A stretch of 8,928 nucleotides of DNA from Lachnospiraceae bacterium (GTDB lineage: Bacteria; Bacillota_A; Clostridia; Lachnospirales; Lachnospiraceae), in the NCBI GenBank assembly GCA_024689605.1, contig JAILDD010000237.1:1-8928 (forward strand), read 5' to 3'. The position numbers were made by a program, and so were the translations under genes. Each line of letters starts with the position of its first letter. Positions within the stretch are counted from its first letter, which is position 1. This document shows positions 5,209 through 8,928 of this stretch, piece after piece. The notes under the pieces were generated by a model. The model was not told where the DNA came from. It did no database searches and saw only the letters and a program-made list of their open reading frames with translations.

Positions 5209-6366
5209 TCAGTCCGTGCTGCGACCATAGGATTTATACACCCAGTCAGCTGGTTTTGCTTTTCCCTTAGGAGCTGTATCCCAGGGATAGACAAAAGTGT
5301 CGGAGGGATTGCAGTATCTGCAGCTTTCTATGGGGGAATGTAGCTTTTCCAATATGGTAATTCCGTCTATAGCTGGATCATGGATGTTGATAATATCAGA
5401 CTCGCCTGCGGCCATATTCTTTCCGTAAAGTTCTGAAAAGCGGGGGAGTATGTAGGGCATTATGCAGTTGGACAGCGTACCTTCACGAAGGAAAGTGCAG
5501 TGGGTTACGTCACATTTTGAATAAGCTTCAGCAGGAGTCTGAGTACCGTCAGGATCTATGCAGGTTCTGAACACACCGATTGGATCGGAAACAAGACAGT
5601 TGACGTCGTAAAATCGGCATAACGCTCTTATCTGCTTAAGCCTGTTTGCTGACGGCGGATATTGGCTGATATTAAAACTGCAGTCTTTATCGTGCATTGT
5701 GCGAAGCAGTGATCCGTGGTCTATATTCAGGAGCAGACCGTTGGTAACCACGTGTATGTCTGCATCAGGAAAAACTTCTCTGGTCACATTTATAAAATCA
5801 GGAAGCTGTTCGTTCAGAAGGGGCTCTCCGCCCATAAGGCGTATACGCTCGATTCCCCAGAAAAGCTCACGTAATCGTTCCATATCCTTTATGTATTGAT
5901 TTAAGTCTGCTAGTCTAGGTTCTGCAATATTAGAAAGATGTGCGCAGCCTTTGCAGTTTAAATTGCAGTGGTCAGCAAGATGAAATTCTAGGTAATCAAG
6001 TCTTGGTTTAGGGGTGTCGATGCGTTCAAGATAGTCAAAAGTGAAATCATCGGCAGAAAGTTCATAGTAATAATGTGGGAGATAATACAGGTCAAATATT
6101 CCCTGTAGCATAAGTTTGCATGCAAGCTGATGGAGTTTGCTATGGTGTACAGCGAGGATGACGGCATGTATGTCACCGCTTTTGTGCAATTCTCCAAGTT
6201 TTTCAGTGGAGTATACGGGGAGTCCGTCCTGTGACTCCAGGCCATCGGGATTATCCGTGCTGTAACAGACGAACTCCAGTCCTTCAGGTTTAAGAATATC
6301 ATAGGCGGTTTTTAGAAATACGCCGTAAAGCTCAGTGCCCCAGATAGCTATGCGGATGTTATCCAT
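5209..6366 (-). CDS. Radical SAM protein with N-terminal Rossmann-like domain
   Basis: This protein has 385 residues. Residues 1-100 look like a nucleotide-binding Rossmann fold: IRIAIWGTELYG carries a G-x4-G turn at G10-G15 and alternating beta/alpha segments follow. Residues about 124-330 are a radical SAM domain. The CNLNCKGC motif puts the [4Fe-4S] ligands at C134, C138 and C141, GGEPLL (179-184) is the SAM-binding motif, and VVTNG falls at 206-210. Further cysteines (C269, C285, C290, C301, C349, C352, the last two a CxxC pair) suggest an auxiliary cluster as in SPASM/Twitch enzymes. Proteins with a CNLNCKGCAH-type motif occur in polysaccharide gene clusters; their substrates are unknown to me. 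The ATG at 6366 follows AGGAGA, and the gene starts 15 nt after the upstream glycosyltransferase. A role in modifying a flagellin sugar or flagellin itself is inferred from context. Confidence 0.85.
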   Translation of the reverse strand: MDNIRIAIWGTELYGVFLKTAYDILKPEGLEFVCYSTDNPDGLESQDGLPVYSTEKLGELHKSGDIHAVILAVHHSKLHQLACKLMLQGIFDLYYLPHYYYELSADDFTFDYLERIDTPKPRLDYLEFHLADHCNLNCKGCAHLSNIAEPRLADLNQYIKDMERLRELFWGIERIRLMGGEPLLNEQLPDFINVTREVFPDADIHVVTNGLLLNIDHGSLLRTMHDKDCSFNISQYPPSANRLKQIRALCRFYDVNCLVSDPIGVFRTCIDPDGTQTPAEAYSKCDVTHCTFLREGTLSNCIMPYILPRFSELYGKNMAAGESDIINIHDPAIDGITILEKLHSPIESCRYCNPSDTFVYPWDTAPKGKAKPADWVYKSYGRSTD

Positions 6367-6381
6367 GTGTTTGTCTCCTCA

Positions 6382-7410
6382 TCATATACCGTTCTTTCGG
6401 ATTAGAAGTGTCATATCTGCAAAATCTTCTTTGGTGACATTCATGTAAATAAAGCCTAATAGAAGCTTTTGGAATTCGGTAAAGCCCTGTTCGTAATATT
6501 TGTTATTTTCTATTTTGCTTATTCTGACCTGCACTGTTTCCTGCAATAAGCGAAATAGAGAATATTGCGGCTTTGAGTATCGGAGACAGATCAGCTTTAA
6601 AAAATCCAGGTAGCAGTTGTGCAGAAAATCAAACTCTACTGCGTCACGGTATTCTTCATGATAGCCATTTGACACCATATAATCCCATTTTAACAGCTGT
6701 ACCGTAAGAAAATCAATGTGGTGCAGGGAATCCGATGTAAGTATAGTAGAATTATCATTTACAAAATAGTGGTAAAGCGGGATTTCAAGTTTGCAGTAAT
6801 GTTCAATCTTGCAGGACAGTATTCCGCACCATAGATTATCCTCGTATGTTACTTCTTCAGGAAAGAACAGATCATTTTCAATTATAAAGTCCTTTTTTAT
6901 AAGACGCCCCCATACCTGGGGGGCAGCAGAAGCAAAACGAATCTGCTCGGCCCGCATTTCTTTGTTGTTTATCCGGATTTCCCTGTACGGGATATCCGAA
7001 TTATTCGATGTTAAAGGTGTCGTCTGTTTACCAAAATCACGAATATGACCGCAAGTAACCATCTGTGCACCGGTTTTATCAGCTACGTTATACATTATCT
7101 TGAGACAGCTTATGTCCAACCAGTCATCGGAATCAACATAGGTAATGTAAGCTGAGTCAACATATTCAAGGGCAAGATTTCTTGCTGCACCCTGTCGCTT
7201 ATTTGTGTCGCAATGGATAACGATTATATTGTCGGGATATTTGGCTTCCCATGCAAGGAGCTTGTCATACGTGGAATCAGTGGAAGCGTCATCGATACAT
7301 ATGAGTTGCAGGTTTTCTATTCCGATGGTTTGGCAAACTAAGGATTCTATACATCTGTCGATATAGGCTTCTACATTGTAACAGGGCGTGATAATACTTA
7401 TTTGGAACAT
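6382..7410 (-). CDS. Family 2 glycosyltransferase (GT-A), copy A
   Basis: This protein of 342 residues has a GT-A domain in the first 220 or so: ISIITPCYNVEAYIDRCIESL near the start, CIDDASTD (38-45) for nucleotide binding, RQGAARN (72-78), YVDSDDW (91-97) holding the metal-binding D-x-D, and VTYEDNLW (187-194), whose acidic pair is in the position of the catalytic base. The C-terminal part (about 225-342) is helical with no clear membrane span. It is expected to move a sugar from a nucleotide donor to an acceptor in the cytoplasm. The ATG at 7410 follows AGGAGA by about 6 nt. It is first in the minus-strand cassette. Copy B at 7534-8577 is a full-length divergent paralog. Acceptor and sugar cannot be read from the sequence; flagellin is inferred from the flanking genes. 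Confidence 0.92.
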   Translation of the reverse strand: MFQISIITPCYNVEAYIDRCIESLVCQTIGIENLQLICIDDASTDSTYDKLLAWEAKYPDNIIVIHCDTNKRQGAARNLALEYVDSAYITYVDSDDWLDISCLKIMYNVADKTGAQMVTCGHIRDFGKQTTPLTSNNSDIPYREIRINNKEMRAEQIRFASAAPQVWGRLIKKDFIIENDLFFPEEVTYEDNLWCGILSCKIEHYCKLEIPLYHYFVNDNSTILTSDSLHHIDFLTVQLLKWDYMVSNGYHEEYRDAVEFDFLHNCYLDFLKLICLRYSKPQYSLFRLLQETVQVRISKIENNKYYEQGFTEFQKLLLGFIYMNVTKEDFADMTLLIRKNGI

Positions 7411-7443
7411 GGGCTTCTCCTATTTATTAATGCTCATAGGTTA

Positions 7444-7485
7444 ATTATAAACGATAATGGATGTTTTTTATGTTAGAATTATAAT
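7444..7485. promoter_or_regulatory. candidate divergent promoters between the two glycosyltransferases
   Basis: The 123-nt AT-rich gap holds a TATAAT on the plus strand (7480-7485), suitable for copy B. On the minus strand TATAAT is read from 7449-7444, suitable for copy A, and another minus-strand TATAAT overlaps 7483-7478. Neither direction has a recognisable TTGACA at 16-18 nt. In such AT-rich sequence TATAAT can arise by chance, so only the existence of divergent transcription starts here is likely. No sigma-28 element was found in this gap. Confidence 0.4.
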
Positions 7486-7533
7486 ACAAAAAATATACGG
7501 TTGTTTTGCTGGGAGATACGGAGAATTCATTAT

Positions 7534-8577
7534 ATGAATGAACCTAAAATAAGTGTAATAATTCCTTGCTATAATGTTTCTAGATATGTTGATCGTTGTA
7601 TGCAGGCGGTTACTTCTCAAAGTATCGGTATGGAGTGTGTAGAAATTATTTGCGTTGATGATGCTTCTACGGATAATACAGTAAAAAAGCTGCTTGCATG
7701 GGAACAAAAATACCCTGAAAACATAATTGTTGTGCAGTCGGAAACTAATGGCCGTCAGGGTGCTGCCAGAAATATTGGTTTAGGGTATGCTTCAGGAGAA
7801 TGGGTGGCTTTTATTGATTCAGATGATTGGGTAGAACCGGATTATCTTGAATTACTTTATGAAAAGACCTGTATTGAAGGTCTTGACATGGTTTGCTGTG
7901 AAACAGTCAGAGATGCGCATGACGAATTGTATTATTTTTCTGATGGAGAACGGGCAGCAGAGAAACGAGAAGGTATTCTTATTATTGACGATATGAAAAA
8001 ACGCAAGGAGCTGATACATTGTAATGGAATAGCCTTTACAGTATATAGCAAACTTATTCGAAAAGATTTTTTGTTGGAAAATATGATTATATTTCCCGAA
8101 GGGGTGGTATACGAAGATATATATTGGGGGAGTCTTATTAATTTTCACATAAATAAAGCATATATTAGTGGTTTACATCTTTATCATTATTATGTTAATG
8201 GTGATTCTACAATATTGAACAAGGATGCGGATTATCATACCGATATACTTACTGTTAATTCGATGCTATGGCGCGAAGTGATAAAAAGAGGGTTTTGGGA
8301 AAACTATAGCGCCGAAATTGAGTATGAATTCCTTTACAGTACAGTAATGACTTTTGTTAAAGTGCTTATATTGAGATTTGAGCAGCCCCCGTATTCACTA
8401 TATCGGCTGCTTCATGTTTTTGCATGGGAGCATGTATCAAGATATAGGGAAAATCCTTATTTTCAATCAGAAGATTTTCCTGAATTGCACAAGTTGATTC
8501 TTGAAGGTGTGTACATGGGCTTGGATAAAGAAAGTTTTTACATGTGGACTGAGAGTATCAGACGTATAGGGGTATAA
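7534..8577 (+). CDS. Family 2 glycosyltransferase (GT-A), copy B
   Basis: This protein has 347 residues and lines up end to end with copy A. It shows ISVIIPCYNVSRYVDRC near the start, CVDDASTD (40-47), KLLAWEQKYPENIIV, RQGAARN (74-80), FIDSDDWVEPDYLELL with the D-x-D metal site (95-99), VVYEDIYWG (191-199), and the shared HLYHYYVNGDSTIL region; copy A has PLYHYFVNDNSTIL. The C-terminal third is helical, with no obvious membrane span. The frame begins at a TTG at 7501, but the ATG at 7534 follows GGAG (7520-7523) and matches the N-terminus of copy A. It is divergent from copy A and lies directly upstream of flagellin in the same direction, with no convincing terminator between. Base composition is visibly more AT-rich than in the flagellar genes. 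The role in flagellin glycan assembly is inferred. Confidence 0.92.
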   Translation: MNEPKISVIIPCYNVSRYVDRCMQAVTSQSIGMECVEIICVDDASTDNTVKKLLAWEQKYPENIIVVQSETNGRQGAARNIGLGYASGEWVAFIDSDDWVEPDYLELLYEKTCIEGLDMVCCETVRDAHDELYYFSDGERAAEKREGILIIDDMKKRKELIHCNGIAFTVYSKLIRKDFLLENMIIFPEGVVYEDIYWGSLINFHINKAYISGLHLYHYYVNGDSTILNKDADYHTDILTVNSMLWREVIKRGFWENYSAEIEYEFLYSTVMTFVKVLILRFEQPPYSLYRLLHVFAWEHVSRYRENPYFQSEDFPELHKLILEGVYMGLDKESFYMWTESIRRIGV

Positions 8578-8657
8578 GTGATTATATTGGATTATGTCGG
8601 AAATGTACAAAAGCCCCTTGCAAAAACGTTTTTCTTTTGGTAATATTTAAGTACATC

Positions 8658-8680
8658 GAGATTGAAAAAATCTCAAAAAA
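8658..8680 (+). repeat. inverted repeat and A-tract upstream of the flagellin promoter
   Basis: GAGATT (8658-8663) pairs with AATCTC (8669-8674) around GAAAA, then a run of seven A follows. There is no T-run, so it is not an intrinsic terminator on the plus strand; on the minus strand the T-run precedes the stem. The A-rich stretch sits just upstream of the promoter -35 and could act as an UP element that raises flagellin transcription. Confidence 0.35.
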
Positions 8681-8691
8681 ATTTCAGATTG

Positions 8692-8730
8692 GTATTAAGT
8701 ATCGGAGAAATGTTCCGATATATTTAATAC
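8692..8730. promoter_or_regulatory. 14-bp dyad spanning the flagellin promoter (possible operator)
   Basis: GTATTAA (8692-8698) is the reverse complement of TTAATAC (8724-8730), and TATCGGA (8700-8706) is the reverse complement of TCCGATA (8714-8720). The two blocks are separated by one base on the left and three on the right, with a 7-nt centre. The dyad covers both promoter elements of flagellin, so a dimeric regulator bound there would compete with RNA polymerase. Its right arm is partly fixed by the -10 sequence, but the matching left arm and the outer block are not explained by the promoter. No comparable dyad is seen at the flaG promoter. Confidence 0.55.
8695..8721 (+). promoter_or_regulatory. 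sigma-28 promoter of flagellin
   Basis: TCCGATAT at 8714-8721 matches the GCCGATAT -10 element in seven of eight bases. TTAA or TAAG at 8695-8699 is in place for a TAAA -35, with a 14-15 nt spacer. The match is weaker than at flaG. The predicted start near 8728 gives a leader of about 84 nt before flagellin. Confidence 0.65.
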
Positions 8731-8739
8731 AAGGGGTTC

Positions 8740-8807
8740 GGAAGGATTCCAAAACACTAATAACTGCGGCATGGAGGTCGCACACAAAACATTTTCAAGG
8801 AGGAAAA
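8740..8807 (+). promoter_or_regulatory. CsrA-binding hairpins in the flagellin leader
   Basis: TGCGGC (8765-8770) pairs with GTCGCA (8777-8782), with one G-T pair, around the hexaloop ATGGAG (8771-8776). TTTTC (8792-8796) pairs with GAAAA (8803-8807) around the hexaloop AAGGAG (8797-8802), which holds the flagellin Shine-Dalgarno sequence AAGGAGG. The GGA motifs start at 8773 and 8799. A third GGA at 8744 lies in a short GGAA-GGA-TTCC hairpin (8740-8750) and is less convincing. An upstream site plus one over the Shine-Dalgarno is the arrangement by which CsrA represses hag in Bacillus subtilis. Binding here is inferred. Confidence 0.75.
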
Positions 8808-8811
8808 AGTT

Positions 8812-8928
8812 ATGGTAGTACAGCACAATTTAACAGCAATGAACAGCAACAGAATGTTAGGTCTCACGACCAGCTCTCAGGCTAAGTCAACCGAGAAGTT
8901 ATCTTCAGGTTACAGAGTTAACAGAGCA
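8812..8928 (+). CDS. hag: Flagellin, 5' end (partial)
   Basis: Only the first 39 codons are in the window. They read MVVQHNLTAMNSNRMLGLTT and continue through SSQAKSTEKLSSGYRVNRA, the N-terminal D0/D1 segment of bacterial flagellin with the conserved N-R and the EKLSSGYRVNRA block. The N-terminus is the uncleaved type III export signal. The product polymerises into the filament outside the cell. The ATG at 8812 follows AAGGAGG (8797-8803) by 8 nt. Its leader carries CsrA-type hairpins and a sigma-28 promoter. The gene continues beyond the right edge; the alternative symbol is fliC. Confidence 0.95.
   Translation, partial: MVVQHNLTAMNSNRMLGLTTSSQAKSTEKLSSGYRVNRA

Noticed and set aside
8608..8639. 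Possible terminator after glycosyltransferase copy B (CAAAAG with CTTTTG, AAAAACGTTTTT inside)
   Set aside because: The stem is A-T rich and broken by an 8-nt bulge, with no GC-rich core, so it is not a credible intrinsic terminator.
8614..8736. Inverted repeat CCCCTTG (8614-8620) and CAAGGGG (8730-8736)
   Set aside because: It is seven bases with over 100 nt between arms, and the left arm lies outside the flagellin transcript predicted from the sigma-28 promoter. Chance is likely.
8637..8885. 82-codon open frame across the flagellin leader and start
   Set aside because: It lies in a different frame from flagellin, covers the promoter and leader, has no ribosome binding site and resembles nothing known.

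Overview
This window looks like a motility locus from a motile Gram-positive member of the Clostridia, most likely a Lachnospiraceae bacterium of the Butyrivibrio/Roseburia type. That assignment is inferred from protein character and gene order: csrA, flaG, fliD, fliS, a small coiled-coil chaperone-like gene and then flagellin, a 74-residue CsrA, strong AGGAGG-type ribosome binding sites, and flagellar genes visibly less AT-rich than the later glycosyltransferase genes. No species was identified.

Layout. Positions 1-116 hold the 3' end of a plus-strand gene that is probably fliW. It stops 2 nt before csrA (119-343). A sigma-28-type (SigD/FliA) promoter at 370-397 then opens a late flagellar operon: flaG (474-923), fliD (942-2651), fliS (2781-3164) and a FlgN/FliT-like gene (3274-3750). 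The operon ends at a rho-independent terminator (3778-3822). Two tandem hairpins lie between fliD and fliS. On the minus strand follows a convergent three-gene cassette, read from right to left: a family 2 glycosyltransferase (7410-6382), a radical SAM protein with a Rossmann-like N-terminus (6366-5209), and a CgeB/DUF3880-type GT-B glycosyltransferase (5083-3902). Divergent from it is a second family 2 glycosyltransferase (7534-8577), paralogous to the first. The window closes with a second sigma-28-like promoter (8695-8721) and the first 39 codons of flagellin (8812 onward).

How the genes fit together. FlaG and FliD act at the filament and its cap, FliS is the flagellin export chaperone, and the FlgN/FliT-like protein probably chaperones another filament-type substrate. 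The three glycosyltransferases and the radical SAM protein sit between the chaperones and flagellin, so they most likely build and attach a flagellin glycan; that role is inferred from position.

The most notable signal is post-transcriptional. The leaders of both flaG and flagellin carry tandem small hairpins that present GGA in a loop, with the last hairpin of each leader overlapping the Shine-Dalgarno sequence. The hexaloop ATGGAG occurs in both leaders. This is the expected architecture of CsrA repression as described for hag in Bacillus subtilis, and csrA with a probable fliW is encoded alongside. In this organism the FliW-CsrA switch would then control the flaG-fliD-fliS operon as well as flagellin. 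A 14-bp dyad across the flagellin promoter and a very GC-rich fliD-fliS hairpin are further unexplained structures. No tRNA, rRNA, CRISPR array, insertion sequence or plasmid origin was seen.
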